Origin: Pictodentalium vernedei
Taxonomy: Eukaryota > Mollusca > Scaphopoda > Dentaliida > Dentaliidae
Length of the DNA stretch: 64,000 nucleotides
Direction of reading: 5' to 3'
Assembly (NCBI GenBank): GCA_031216915.1
Contig: CM062294.1
Span: 165,681,455 to 165,745,454, forward strand
The notes under the pieces are model-generated. The model saw nothing but the letters and a program-made list of their open reading frames with translations, was not told where the DNA came from and did not search any database. This document shows positions 10,276 to 22,539 of the stretch, one piece after another; the first letter of the stretch is position 1; each line of letters opens with the position of its first letter. The translations under genes and the position numbers were made by a program.

Positions 10276-11220
10276 CTATAGGAGATCCTCTTCTTCGCTA
10301 TTCTATGCGGCTAAAGTGGAGGCTCTTCCGTCGTTGGTGTAGGGATCACTATGTTCATATTGTTGATCCCTCCATACTACTCATTGCAACTTTTTAGTAT
10401 ACTTGTTTGACAAGATCTACTGCAGCCTCTTATTATTAAGGTTATAGGTTTATGTTACCTCATACCTATGCACTCTGTGATAGTTTACAATTGAGTCTTA
10501 TGTCTCTTTTTCTAACTCAGTAACTTTTTGATAAATAGACTTAGAATCTTTAGATTAAATTCCTATATGGAATTTAACTTTGGTTCTTATTTAGCTAAGT
10601 AATCATTTGAGCCTCTGGAAACAGTAGTTTTCAAATTCTGACCTTTTAGACAGTAATTCTGTTGGCTTCTCTTTTACTGAAGAGTCAGTGAGTTTCATGC
10701 ACTATCGATGGATGATTTTCACTTTCGTAGTTTCGGAATCACTACTTCCTTTACTATTTAGGTTGGATTTTTGCATAAGAGTTAGGCTCCTAATATCCGG
10801 AACCTATTGTTATTAAGGTCCTTCCATCTTCGTACGTGCATAGGCCTTTACTCTGTCCGGTTAGAGTTTATGTATTTATAAACAGATATCTGTTTATTAC
10901 TACGGGCTTAAGCTTCTGTCTTTGATGCCTAATAGAAGGACGTTACGCTCCATTCTATTGCTAATGGATTCAATTAACTATCGGTACTGCTTATGGTATA
11001 TCATTGACTCAGCAGTTGTGCTTAAGATTTCGGCTCATGAAGTAAGAGTTCTTCTACATCTTGGGCTTACATTAATAGTGTCGTTATTATGGATTTTTGA
11101 AGGCTGCTCATTGCGCTCAGCCATCCACATTCATGAATTTTTATCTCAGAAATATCGAGTCCATTTCTGAAGGCCTCTATTGTTAGGTCTATTATCTACT
11201 GCTCAGAATGTCATTCACTT
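10160..11220 (+). pseudogene. Tyrosine recombinase remnant of DIRS copy 2
   Basis: Collinear with the copy 1 recombinase but broken by many indels. The HxxR segment (CTCATGAAGTAAGAG) remains recognisable. The site CTCTGTCCGGTTAGAG at about 10851-10866 is intact here; it is the same place where copy 5 carries a DNA transposon, and so shows the empty target. Confidence 0.8.
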
Positions 11221-11250
11221 AACAGTTGCTACTATAGCTAGGTAGGCTGT

Positions 11251-11334
11251 CTGTTTCGGCAGTGACTCCGTTCTGCTGCCCTCTTCGCTCTGGGCTATTT
11301 GACCCAGGGCAAGAAAAAGGGGGGGGGGGGGGGG
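11251..11334 (+). other. Paired stem-loops and 16-G tract of DIRS copy 2
   Basis: The GGCAG/CTGCC stem has a changed loop. The second hairpin at 11287-11310 is identical to copies 1 and 5. A pure G run occupies 11319-11334. Confidence 0.68.
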
Positions 11335-11811
11335 AGGGTGTTCCCTTGGGTCACCTGTTTTACTATGAAAACAAGGGGATACCTCCTCTGGAGTTAGTAA
11401 TTCTGAGCTGTTATTGGGATGGTTGTTTAGTGAGAAGTTTATGTTTAAAAATTCATTCAAGTCTTAGTTTTTAAAGTATAGCTTTTGAATATAGCAAGTG
11501 TCAACGGACATGATTATGCAATCCTCAGACACTTTTAAGGAGTATAAGAGACTCTATTCTCTAGACTTACTTTATTTATTGGCTTACTTTAAAATTATTA
11601 GTATAAGGATTATATTGGATATTAATAGAGTACATGGATGTATGATGCTCAATTTTGGAAGGTGTTGTATCTTTCTAATTTATCATAAATAAGATAGATA
11701 CATGTAAGGCCTATTACTTCTTTTTCCCTAGAGGGGATGACTCTATTTTATATTATTGAGCGTTTTCCATCTTGCTCTATGTCCTTGGCCCTCCAGCCTT
11801 TTTACTATTCA

Positions 11812-11898
11812 GCTATGTCTGGGTCATTGGTACAGTATAAAAATGTTAAAAAATTTATAGTAATTTCTATATTTTTTATACTTACCAGTGACCCAGAC
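11812..11898 (+). repeat. Internal complementary region of DIRS copy 2
   Basis: Same 87-bp circle-junction complement as in copy 1, with one visible change (CCAGTGACCC in place of CCAATGACCC). Confidence 0.88.
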
Positions 11899-11972
11899 GG
11901 GGATGGCCCTCCCAGGAGTTGGGAACTCTTGCCTCCCCGCTGAGTACATAGCACTTACCAGGCACTGGTTAT

Positions 11973-12200
11973 TAGAATGATTAATGGCGCCAATTTCGGA
12001 ATGTCCTTGACACTGCGCATGCGCAGTAGAGGTGAAGTGTGGAGGGCCATTCAGGACATGTTTTCTTTGGTTTTGGATGCAAATTTTGGGGATTGGGGGG
12101 CAAAATTTGTGTTTGGCCCTATATTTTAAGAGTTAGCACCAGCTATGTCTGGGTCATTGGTAAGTATAAAAAATATAGAAATTACTATAAATTTTTTAAC
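11973..12200 (+). repeat. Right inverted terminal repeat of DIRS copy 2
   Basis: Inverted partner of 5320-5507, sharing variants private to this copy (for example the GTAGAGGTGAAGTGTGG segment). Palindrome at 12012-12027. Confidence 0.85.
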
Positions 12201-12565
12201 TTTTTTTAACAAATCAAAAGATATGAGGAAATATTCAGAATTAGCATGTGACTGTATATGTAACATGTTACCGTGGATACAAACTTGTTACTTTGCAGAC
12301 ATATTTAGGTATGTTTTAGAGGTAGATACAAGTATATATGCCAGGTAGGAGGGGAGAGAAACCAGATATTTATAAAAGATTTAATCATCGAATGTCTGGG
12401 TTTGGATCCAAAATACTGTTCAGTCTGGTTTCATAGAGAAAAGACATTGGAAATTAGGTAAAACCGAAGAGGATGAAGTTAAGAACTCATAGTTGCGTCT
12501 TCTTATTCGAGAAATGGGAAAAGAAGAAATATGAAAGAAATTAATTTTTAGGATGAAACAATAAT
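12201..12565. other. Unannotated spacer between DIRS copies 2 and 3
   Basis: AT-rich unique-looking sequence of 365 bp. I see no ORF, repeat or recognisable element in it. It differs from the other inter-element spacers, which shows that copies 2 and 3 are separate insertions. Confidence 0.6.
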
Positions 12566-12767
12566 ATTTTTATACTGTACCAATGACCCAGACATAGCTG
12601 GTGCTAACTCTTAAAATATAGGGCCAAACACAAATTTTGCCTCCCAATCCCCAAAATTTGCATCTAAAACTAAAGAAAACATGTCCTGAAAGGCCCTCCA
12701 CACTTCGCCCCTTCTGCGCATGCGCAGTGTCAAGGACGTTCCGAAATTGGCGCCATTAATCATTCTA
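12566..12767 (+). repeat. Left inverted terminal repeat of DIRS copy 3
   Basis: Pairs with 19244-19472, which is longer by the right-end extension. The palindrome core TGCGCATGCGCA is at 12715-12726; its outer arm has lost one matching base. Confidence 0.85.
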
Positions 12768-13900
12768 AGTTTGGCCCTTCATCAGTTAACATCTGACTGA
12801 TCTTTGTGCTTATAAATCTCAGTTTAAATGATGCCAGACACATAAATATTAGTGAAATGGTGATTCTAAGGAGGATAGAGAAGGAGGAGAGGAAAAGAAT
12901 GTGTGACAGAATATTATCAGGGCTGTAACTTAAAATTTTTTAATGAAATTATGTTAAGTTACCTATTTTCAAGGCAGCAGCCATTTTGTTGTCATTCTGA
13001 TTATTTAGTTACACTGTTTTTTAAGTGTTTTCCTCTCTCCCTGTCCTTTAAGTTCCCCCTTGCTATTCTCCCATGCTTTTGGCATAGTTTTTGTAATTAT
13101 TATTACTAAATTTTCTTGGGAGTTTTAGCTGAATAACAGAATGAATTCTGTTCTTTCCCCATGTTTACGTCTTCACCTACGGGTGGTTAGGCGTTGTGTT
13201 CTGCATCTACCATCTGATGTTCTGCAGTTTCTTCCCTGGAAGTCTCTGTTTTGCATCAGATAGTGTATTTTTGGTAACTGATTTCGGGCCTGGGTGCCTG
13301 GAGTCTTATTTTAGTGTTTTTACACTCATTGTTTTCATTTACAACAGCCCTCTGTGTGAGGGGGGGATTTCTAAAAAATAATATCTTGATGTTATTTTAA
13401 TCATAACTAGATACATTATTATTGTTCGTAAGTGTTGAATAAATTGTTTAAATATTTTTAAAATTTTTGTCCACACTTAGGCTTGGGATCCATTGGGGCT
13501 CAACGTTACTTTTCAGAAACTTGGGCTGTTCTGAAAAAATATTTTTTCAAAATATTTTGATTTCAATTATTTTTTCTATATTAATGGATCATATTATTAT
13601 TATGTATTTTGATTGCCAGGGGTTAGTGCGAGTACCAGGACTTGTTTTCTTTTCACATTGAAAGGATATTGATCAATTGTTTTAAGAGGAAGTCTTCCTC
13701 TGACTTTATTATCATTCTATATGTGGTCAGTGTACTCGCATTAACTCCTGTTCTGTATCGTATGATTTTGATGACAATATGGGAAGCGTAGGTCACGGTA
13801 TGTTATTGGGGATTTGGACACTCCGGTCCTTTCCCCGCAGGGTCACTCTACTTTATCAATTTCTATTTCAGACGATCAAGATTAGGGTGATGTATCTGTG

Positions 13901-15025
13901 ATGTCTTCCAACAGTGTGCCTCCGTCGTCACAATTAATGAAGGGCTAGCGGAAAAGTGCTCATGTAAATACGCCAATTGCCTAAGAGGACCCTAGTAGGT
14001 TCGACGGCCTTTGACGTCCGCTAGCTCGCCCGGTGTAGCGTCCATTCACCGAATGGTTCGGCAGCCGGGTTCGTCCGTTGCGGTCTAGAAGGAATTTTGG
14101 GGTGATGCGAGCACTATAAATTAACCTAATGCACACCCAGTGATGGCGGATCGGAGGGAGAACGCAGGAAGCCTTTTAGTCCGGTTCATAGCTCGTTCCG
14201 GTCCATCCGGACGGCAAGCGAGAGAGGCCCCTCTCTCGTTCAACAACATCTGGCCCCAGATGTTGTGGTACAAAATGTGTCGCAAGCGGAGCATACGTCC
14301 GTCGCTCGGGACGCTCCGTTGTATAGGCAGTCCGCTGAGACTGCTAAGGCTTCCTCTTCTCGTCAGCGCACACGACCGCACCTTGGCTGCGTGACCGCCG
14401 ATATATTACCAGCTTCGCCGATCAAGGATTCTTCGGCGACCAGGTCACACCATCCGGTAGTCAGGGACACGAGGCCTGCAGACTCCGGACGTTCGCATAG
14501 GAAGTGTGCGGGAGTCAACGTACACGGAGCTTCCGGCGGCAATGCATCGTAAGACCGCTACTGCACAGGCCTCGGGAACGGACGTGCTTTCCTTAATAGC
14601 ACAGTTTATCGCAGCATCCCAGCATCAACTGAATCTGTCGCATATATTTTATCCGACGATGCTGGGTCGGGACGCTCCGCGGAAGCGGGTACGGACGTCC
14701 GAAAGTTTCATCCGGTCCGACGGGATACCGAAAGGGATTCGGAGGATTTCGAGCTTTCCATTTCGGAACAACATATGCTGTTGTGTATGTCATCTGACTT
14801 GGTCTTCTACAGCTTCTTTCGTCGGACCAGAATGCTGCGATGCCGGATAAGAAACTGATAGCGTCGGTGGACTTAGAAATTTTTGGTTCGGTTCAGGGAC
14901 ATCGTCCCTCAGTTCCGACATAGTCCAATAATGTCACACAAACTTTCGAATTATTGAACGACGCTATATATATTATTATTTTATGCTTGCTAACCAAGCA
15001 TTTCTGGTTTCTTGTTCGAAGAGTT
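13901..15025 (+). pseudogene. First gag remnant (gag-A) of DIRS copy 3
   Basis: Follows the TGATG overlap at 13899-13903 that ends the ORF0 remnant. Shares stops and indels with copy 2 gag-A. Ends at the same internal position before gag restarts. Confidence 0.78.
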
Positions 15026-15031
15026 ATGGAG

Positions 15032-16595
15032 ATGTCTTTCAAAAGTGTGCCTCTGTCGTCATAGTTAATGAAGAGTTAGCGGCAATAAGTGCTCATGGAA
15101 TATGTCTATCGCCTACGGAGTGACATTCGCTAGCTCACCCGGTGTAGCGTACATTCATCGAATGGTTCGGCTGCCGGGTTCGTCCGTTGCGGTCTAGGAA
15201 GGTGATTTGGGTGATGCGAGCACTTTAATTACTTTAGTACTCACCCAGTGACGGCAGATTGAGGACAGATCGGAGGAAGCCTGTTAGTCCGGTTCCTGGC
15301 TTGTCCAGGTCCGTCCGGGCTGTGAGCGAGAGAGGTTCCTCTCTCGCCCAACAACATAGGGGACCGCATGTTGTGGTTCCGATATTTTACATTCGGAGCA
15401 TATGTCCGTTGGTCGGGACGCTCCGTTATATTGACAGTCCGAGAGACTGTCTTTAATGCTTCCTCATCCTCACAGCAGGGCACACGACCGCACATTGGCT
15501 ACGTGACCTCGAGTATCCGATCAGTTTCGGCATTCAGTGATTCCACGGCGAATAGGTCGCACCATCCGGTAGCCAAGGGACACGAGGCCTATACACTCCG
15601 TTCGCTCGCATATTGGTAGTATGCACGGGGTAACGATCACGGAGCTTCCAGCGGCAATGCATCGTAAGACCGCTTCTCCTCAGGCCTCAGTGACGGACGT
15701 GCTATCCGAGTTAGCACAGTTGTTTCGCAGCATCCCAGCAATTGACAGTTTCTCGGTCGAATCAGGAATTATCCGACGGCGCTGGGTCGGTGCGGTCCGC
15801 GGTTGCATCAGGTACGGACGACCGAATGCTTTATAGGGTCCGACAGGATGGCGAAAGGGATTCGAAAGATTTCGAGTTTTCCCTTTAGTAGTATCAGAAG
15901 ATGCCTTTCATATCTTCTGGCATTATCTTCCAGTGATTATTATTTCGGACTTCATTGCTGCGATCTTGGATAAGAGACTTATAGCGTCATTGGACTCGGA
16001 TTTTTCGATCGGTTCAGGGACATTGTCCCTGACTTACCGACGCAGTCCAATATTGTCATTACAACATGTGTTTTATTTTTCGACGCTATATATATATATA
16101 TACAAGCCTGCTACTAAGCATGATAGTTTAGTTTCTTGTCCGCGTTGCTCATTTCTGCCATTTTATCATTTATACAAATAGTTTATTTTGGCAGAGCAGG
16201 GCATACCGAGAGTTCATATGCGTCTAGACGGTGTGATTTAAGACTGCATATATTCTTTTTCGCCGTTTATGTCTTTTCCAATTTCAATGTTGGGAACGAC
16301 ATTATGTATAGTAGACTTAACTTAGACGCTTTATTATACGTAATCCGCCTTTCTGAGGCGTTATCATTACGTCTTCAAGAAAAGATTTACGGGATATTAT
16401 TCTCAATGTAATTTCTTTTGAGGGCAGTAGTTTGTTCACGTATAACTCCGCCCTTCAGTGGCTGATTGGAGTTAGTTAGACGTGACGCAGCCCTAGCTAC
16501 ATCCACACACGTGGATAGTAAGGTTAAGAACTCTCTCAGAGTCGCTTCGTTCTCGGAGGAGCTTCTCTTCGACGGCAACTTTTCGGCAATCCAGG
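15032..16595 (+). pseudogene. Second gag remnant (gag-B) of DIRS copy 3
   Basis: Restarts at the gag ATG and runs to the fusion point with the polymerase gene. Several small deletions compared with copy 2. No intact frame. Confidence 0.78.
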
Positions 16596-18499
16596 AATTG
16601 CTCGATTTACACGTTCTCTTGTCTATCTAGTGTTACAAGAGATTCAGACTGGGGCAAACATTCGGTGGTTGACTCAGAGAGTGCCGCCGCAGTTGCTGGA
16701 CCCGAGTGTGGCTGTTATGACGGTTGCCAGTCAAACAGATTGGGATATAATACTGATCCCTACGGATTCGAAGTGCCAGGGTCTTTGGGTTCCGCAGTCT
16801 TTTAGCAATCAGTTTTCTTCCGCGGAATAGTGTTTTTTAGGCTTGCTTTATGTCATTGCATGAACATTATTCAGAAACGCATGCCCAAATTCCTGTCCTT
16901 TAATTCGACAGTAGTGGCGTATCTCCGGAACCAGGGAGGCACTATTTCGTTTCCGTTATTCAATTTAATGGAAAGAATCCGTCTGTTGGTTATAGTACAC
17001 CAAGTTCAGTTTTGGTCCGTCATATTCCGGGTCGTCTGATTGTTTTATCGGACTCTCGTTCTCTTACGGGTCGCTTGTTGCTGTCAGAATGGACTCTCAA
17101 CAAACAAGTATTCAATCAGATTTGCTATCTATGGGAGCGCCCAATGATGATTTATTTATGACACAGCTTGCTAATCAATTGCAGACGTATGTGTTGGCTT
17201 GTCCAGATCTCTGAGCTAATATTGTTAACGCTCTATTGATCTATAGGACGGAATGATAGGATACGCGTATCCTCCGGCGCTGTTGTTTTAGCAGGTATTG
17301 CTAAGATAAACAACCACAATACATTTCTGTTGATAGCATCTCTATCTTCACAGAGATCATGAGTAATTTACTCTCTTGTCTACTGTGGGTCTTAACGTGA
17401 AATCATCCTCAATGTGAGGATCTTTTTTCACTGGGTAAATCGTGTCATCTTTATCACAACCCGCAAGGTCGCAACCTTCATGTATTCCATTGTGTGGTCC
17501 GTATTGCATTGTAAGCACTGTACTGGACGAGCTTTGGACGCGATTTCTTACTATAGGAGATCCTCTTCTTCGCTATTCTATGCGGCTAAAGTGGAGGCTC
17601 TTCGGTGGTGTAGGGATCATTATGTTCATATTGTTGATCCCTCCATACTACTCATTGCTATTTTTTAGTATACTTGTTTCACAAGATCTACTGCAGCCTG
17701 TTATTATTTAGGTTATAGGTTTATGTTACCTCATACCTATGCACTCTACGATAGTTTACAATTGAGTCTTTTGTCTCTTTATCTAAGTCAGTTAGTAACT
17801 TTTTGATAAATAGACTTAGAATCTTTAGATTAAATTCCTATACGGATTTTAACTTCGGTTCTTATTTAGCTAAGTAATCATTTGAGCCTCTGGAAACAGT
17901 AGTTTTCAAATTCTGACCTTTTAGACAGTAATTCTGTTGGTTTCTCTTTTACTGTAGAGTCAGTGAGTTTCATGCACTATCGATGGATGATTTTCACTTT
18001 CGTAGTTTCGGAATCAATGCTTCCGTTACTATTTAGGTTGGATTGTTGCATAAGAGTTAGGCTCCTATTATCCGGAACCTATTATTTTAAGGTCCTTCCG
18101 TCTTCGTATGGGCATAGGCCTTTACTCTTTCCGGGTACAGTTTATGTATTTATAAACAGATATCTGTTTATTACTATGGGCGTAAGCTTCTTCTGTCTTT
18201 GATGTCTAGTAGAAGGACGTTACGCTCCATTTTATTGTTAATGGATTCTATTAACTATCGGTACTGCTTATGGTATATCATTGACTTAGCAGTTGTGCTT
18301 AAGATTTCGGCTCATGAAGTAAGAGTTCTTCTACTTCTTGGGCTTACATTAATAGTGTCGCTATTATAGATTTTTGAAGGCCGCTTATTACGCTCAGCCA
18401 TCCACATTCATGAATTTTATCTCAGAAATATCGAGTCCATTTCTGGAGGCCTCTATTGTTAGGTCTATTATCTACTGCTCAGAATGTCATTCACTTAAC
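16596..18499 (+). pseudogene. RNase H, methyltransferase and recombinase remnants of DIRS copy 3
   Basis: Starts directly in the sequence that follows the RT core in intact copies (equivalent of about 36735). The recombinase part begins near 17436 and overlaps the end of the methyltransferase part, as in intact copies. Stops and indels throughout, largely shared with copies 2 and 4. Confidence 0.78.
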
Positions 18500-18531
18500 A
18501 GTTGCTACTATAGCTAGGTAGGCTGTCTGTT

Positions 18532-18609
18532 TCGGCAGTGTCTCCGTTCGGCTGCCCTCTTCGCTCTGGGCTATTTGACCCAGGGCAAGAAAAAGGGAGG
18601 GGGGGGGGG
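18532..18609 (+). other. Paired stem-loops and 11-G tract of DIRS copy 3
   Basis: GGCAG/CTGCC stem retained with an altered loop. The second hairpin at 18563-18586 is unchanged. G run at 18599-18609. Confidence 0.66.
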
Positions 18610-19083
18610 TGTTCCCTTGGGTCACCTGTTTTACTATGAAAACAAGGGGATACCTCCTCCGGAGTTAGTAATTCTGAGCTGTTATTGGGATGGTTGTTTA
18701 GTGAGAAGTTTAGGTTTTTAAAATTCATTCAAGTCTTAGTTTTTAAAGTATAGCTTTTGAATATTGCATATGTCAACGGACATGATTATGCAATCCTCAG
18801 ACACTTTTAGGAGTATAAGAGTCTCTATTCTCTAGACTTACTTTATTTATTGGCTTACTTTAAAAATTATTAGTATAAGGATTATATTGGATATTAATAG
18901 AGTACATGGATGTATGAAGCTCAATTTTGGAAGGTGTTGTATCTTTCTAATTTATCATAACTAAGAAAGATACATGTAAGGCCTATTACTTCTTTTTCCC
19001 TACAGGGGATGACTCTATTTTATTTTATTGAGCGTATTCCATTTTGCTCTATGTCCTTGGCCCTCCAGCCTTTTTACTATTCA

Positions 19084-19170
19084 GCTATGTCTGGGTCATT
19101 GGTACAGTATAAAAATGTTAAAAAATTTATAGTAATTTATATATTTTTTATACTTACCAATGACCCAGAC
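19084..19170 (+). repeat. Internal complementary region of DIRS copy 3
   Basis: 87-bp complement of the joined outer ends, the same as in copy 1. Confidence 0.88.
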
Positions 19171-19243
19171 GGGGATGGCCCTCCCAGGAGTTGGGAACTC
19201 TTGCCTCCCCGCTGAGTACATAGCGCTTACCAGGCACTGGTTA

Positions 19244-19472
19244 TTAGAATGATTAATGGCGCCAATTTCAGAACGTCCTTGACACTGCGCATGCGCAGTA
19301 GGGGCGAAGTGTGGAGGGCCTTTCAGGACATGTTTTCTTTAGTTTTAGATGCAAATTTTGGGGATTGGGGGGCAAAATTTGTGTTTGGCCCTATATTTTA
19401 AGAGTTAGCACCAGCTATGTCTGGGTCATTGGTAAGTATAAAAAATATATAAATTACTATAAATTTTTTAAC
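19244..19472 (+). repeat. Right inverted terminal repeat of DIRS copy 3
   Basis: Inverted partner of 12566-12767, sharing its private variants (for example GGGGCGAAGTGTGGAGG). Palindrome at 19284-19299. Confidence 0.85.
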
Positions 19473-19861
19473 TTTGCAGCTAAATAGAGAGGCTTTCTCC
19501 TCCTACATTAGGATATTTGTGAACAAACTGTCTTGTTACTTTGATATTTGTGAACAAACTGTCATGTTACTTTTGAGATATTCGGAAACTATGTAAACAA
19601 ACTTCACCCAAAATATATCATAATCAACAGCCTTCTCCAAAAAAACCTCAAGCATGCACTTATTTGTAAACATGACTTAGCTTGACGTGCAAATGTTTTT
19701 AACCCTTTACCCACGAATCGGCTGCATCCGATGTAATGACTCTTTCTTGTGTTTTATTAAATTATGAAGCTCAATCCCACATATAGCAACTTCCTGTACA
19801 CCAGTGAACACTATTTTGTCAACTGTCAAACCAAAATCCACATCTCGGGGTAACTAGACAC
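19473..19861. other. Right flank of DIRS copy 3 with a small direct duplication
   Basis: GATATTTGTGAACAAACTGTC occurs twice in direct order at about 19512-19575, 35-40 bases apart. A TTAACCCTTTACCC near 19689-19702 resembles one end of the piggyBac-type MITE at 4914. No gene is seen. Confidence 0.45.
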
Positions 19862-20407
19862 CAAGCCTGAAAGTAAGCAGACTGTCACCTGCAAAATGAG
19901 GTCCCCAGAGGGTGAATTTGGTGAACCTTAGTCTGAATCAAGGTCTCAAACCAAAACAGAAAAATGTTCCCAGGGGCCCGGGTGATTCACTCTCGGCACA
20001 GCACAAACTGTGACGGAACAGGGATTCCCCACAATCAACCACGAACAGAACATGTGACTGGACTGTGCCGACCGGCACAAATTTACACCTCCTCGCGAGG
20101 TGGTGCAAGATTTGTGCCGTGACGTCATTCGACAAAATGTCTGACAGACAGACGATGTTTCAATGCGAAGAATGCCAATTATTATTCACGGATATGATTT
20201 TTTTGTTTACTTTCGCTTACACCTGAGCTGTCCTGGTTGATTCACCGGTACAAGTGACGTCATAACTTTGTTACAATTTGTGTTGTGCCGAGAGTGAATC
20301 AACCGGGCCCCAGAGGATAAATTGACCCACTGTATGGGATACCATCAGCAAATTAACCCTCTAGGGACCTCATTTTGCAAATGACAGGTTGCTTATATTC
20401 AGGCTTG
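19862..20407. mobile_element. Inverted-repeat MITE (CAAGCCTGAA family), host of a nested Harbinger MITE
   Basis: Arms of about 58 bp face each other, starting CAAGCCTGAAAGTAAGCAG on the left and ending TTATATTCAGGCTTG on the right, with a shared GAGGTCCCCAGAGGGTGAAT-type block. An uninterrupted relative lies at 55218-55474. The interior is split by the 337-bp element at 19974-20310. A duplicate copy lies at 29832-30377. Confidence 0.7.
19974..20310. mobile_element. Harbinger-type MITE nested in another MITE
   Basis: 337 bp with terminal inverted repeats beginning GGGCCCGGGTGATTCACTC on the left and, inverted, GGGCCCGGTTGATTCACTC on the right. CAG stands directly on both sides (19971-19973 and 20311-20313). 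A 3-bp CWG target duplication fits the PIF/Harbinger superfamily in animals. The related element at 55.2 kb shows the uninterrupted target (TACCCAGAGGATAAAT in reverse complement), which confirms both ends. Non-coding. Duplicate at 29944-30280. Confidence 0.75.
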
Positions 20408-20639
20408 CTACACATGCTTTGAGTTAAATTTTAACTATTCTGTAGCAGAAAAGGTAGTTCCTGTAACGTTACATGATTAGACCGTTACATGAGGTATGTT
20501 CTTGTATTCAATGTACATTATTATACCCTCACTTCAGAGAAGTGGGGGCTATATTGTAGATGCCCTGTATGTCTGTACGTACATCCATCTGTCCAGATGC
20601 CTATATGCCATCCGTCTGTCCATCTGTCAATCCATCCAA

Positions 20640-21640
20640 GCTTGTGTGTGCAACTACTTCTACATTATTGAAACGATTTTGATGAAACTTCTCAAACATT
20701 ATGACTAGCACGTGAACATTCACATATTCTAAACTTTTTCATCTTCGACAATTTTAACCAGTTTATCTCCCCTTTACTTAGATCTATTATGGATTTTCAA
20801 ATGGAATTCTTGTGTGAGCAACTCCTCCTACATTATTGAACCGATTTTGATGAAACTTCTCCAACATTATGACTAGCAAGTGGATATGCACATATTCCAA
20901 GTTTTTTCATCTGCGACAATTTTAACCTGGTTATCCCCCCTGAACTTAGATTTATTATGGATTCTCAAATGAGATTATTGTGTGCGCAACTCCTCCTACA
21001 TAAGTGAGCCAATTTAATGAAGCTTTTCAGACATGATAGTAAATGAGCATTCGCATATTTAAAAATTTTTCATCTGCGACAATTTTAACCAGGTTAACTC
21101 CCCTGAACTTAGATTTATTACGGATTTTCAAATGAGATTCTTGTGTGTGCAACTCCTTCGACATTATTGAACCAATTTCAATGAAACTTCTCACACATTA
21201 TAACAAGAAAGTGAACATTCGCATATTCTAAAATTTTTCATCTGCAACAATTTTACCGAGGTTATCTTCCCTGAACTTAGATTTATTATGGATATTCAAA
21301 TGAGATTATTGTGTGCTCCACTCCTTCTACATAATTGAGTCGATTTTGATGAAGCATTTCAGACATGATAATTAGTAAGAGAGCATTCGCATATTGCAAA
21401 ATATTTCATCTGCGACAATTTTAACCAGGTTATCTCTCCTGAACTTTAGATTTATTATGGATTTTCAAATGAGATTGTTGTGTGCGCAACGTCTCCTAAA
21501 TTAGTGTATTGATTTCGATGAAACTTCTCAAACATTACGAATAGCAAGTGAACATGTGAATATTCCGAAAGTTTTGATCTGCGACAATTTTAGCCAAGTT
21601 ATCTCCCATAAACTTTGATTTATTATTGGTTTTCAAGCTC
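20640..21640. repeat. Degenerate tandem repeat, period about 168 bp, six units
   Basis: The phrase TGCGACAATTTTAACCAGG or a close variant recurs near 20743, 20911, 21071, 21241, 21411 and 21580. Each unit also has TTTATTATGGATTTTCAAATG and a CAACTCCTCCTACAT-type segment. It is preceded by a pyrimidine-rich GTCTGTC/ATCC stretch (20560-20640). No coding potential. Duplicate at 30610-31610. Sequence from 21641 to 22539 shows only small direct repeats such as CCTGTTAATTGAATA. Confidence 0.75.
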
Positions 21641-22539
21641 AACATTCAGAGGTGCATTCTAGTAAGCCAGAAGTAGGAGTAATATTCACCTTCAGTGACA
21701 GTTCTAGTTTTAAATGAGTTCTTCCTCCCGTGCATAATATTGGGAGTGCACAATAGAAGCTTTAAAATCCCAATATGGGTACCTGATGTTTTTCTGTTAA
21801 GTTAATGAAAACACTATTACATTTACTGCATTCTCAAAATATACGACAGAAGGTGGATTCTCTTGAATGTCAGAGTAGCAACTGTGGTATGCAAAATCTT
21901 TCTCCGGCACCTTCAGTCAACTTCCTGACATTAATAGCTTTGTAAACAATATGCAACGTTGTGTTTGACAGTGGGGAGAGTTCAGTTATTTAATAGTCTG
22001 AAATTGTTACAGGAGTTACTTGTGTCGAGGGACAGGAATCAGAGGTATTTTTTTTTGTTGGGTCTAGGTATATAGGCTTTTATCGACTATGATTCAGATT
22101 AATGAATCATTATTATCCACGCATGGAACACATGCCATAAGTTGCATGAGTATTGCCTCACTGAGATGATAAATGTGGAAAAAAGACATTTGGGACACAC
22201 ATTTGTGTGAGATTTCCACTATTCACACCATAAAAAAGAAGTGGGAATGATAATGGATTGATCATTCCTCACCTTCAATTGGTAAAGCTTATGGACTGCC
22301 AGAGTTAGAACCACGATCATCCACATTATAATTATTATGTGTATGAAGATCTTGGGTGCGAGGACAGAAATGTGGACAAAATTTGATATTGCCTCATAAA
22401 GGAATAAATGTTCAGTTTATCTCTAGAGTAAAGTAAAGTGAGCAGTTCCCTGTTAATTGAATACCCCTGTTAATTGAATAATAATGAATTTGTGTAACCG
22501 CCTGCATAATTTACAAACTGAGCAGTTGAAAAACTATAT

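Larger units (their letters stand above)
5320..12200 (+). mobile_element. Defective DIRS element, copy 2 (gag-duplicated, polymerase-deleted subfamily)
   Basis: A full element from the left terminus ATTTTTATACTGTACC to the right T-run plus AAC, 6881 bp long. Order: left repeat, leader, ORF0 remnant, two successive gag remnants, a direct jump into the RNase H part of the polymerase gene, methyltransferase and recombinase remnants, paired stem-loops, ICR and right repeat. The two terminal repeats carry matching private variants, so they descend from one replication event. Copies 3 and 4 share the same gag duplication and the same deletion junction but sit in different flanking DNA, so the defective form has moved, presumably with proteins supplied by intact relatives. 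Confidence 0.9.
12566..19472 (+). mobile_element. Defective DIRS element, copy 3 (same subfamily as copy 2)
   Basis: 6907 bp with left repeat 12566-12767, ORF0 remnant ending at about 13901, gag-A 13901-15025, gag-B 15032-16595, RNase H/methyltransferase remnant 16596-17545, recombinase remnant 17436-18499, stem-loops and 11-G tract to 18609, ICR 19084-19170 and right repeat 19244-19472. It shares copy 2's gag duplication and polymerase deletion, but small deletions differ: 22 bases missing near 15115 are present in copy 2, and 24 bases present near 15180 are missing in copy 2. Both therefore descend from one chimeric parent. Its two terminal repeats match each other. Confidence 0.9.

Noticed and set aside
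20640..21640. CRISPR-like regular spacing of a short motif
   Set aside because: The units are ~168-bp degenerate tandem repeats over their whole length, without unique spacers, in a eukaryotic genome.
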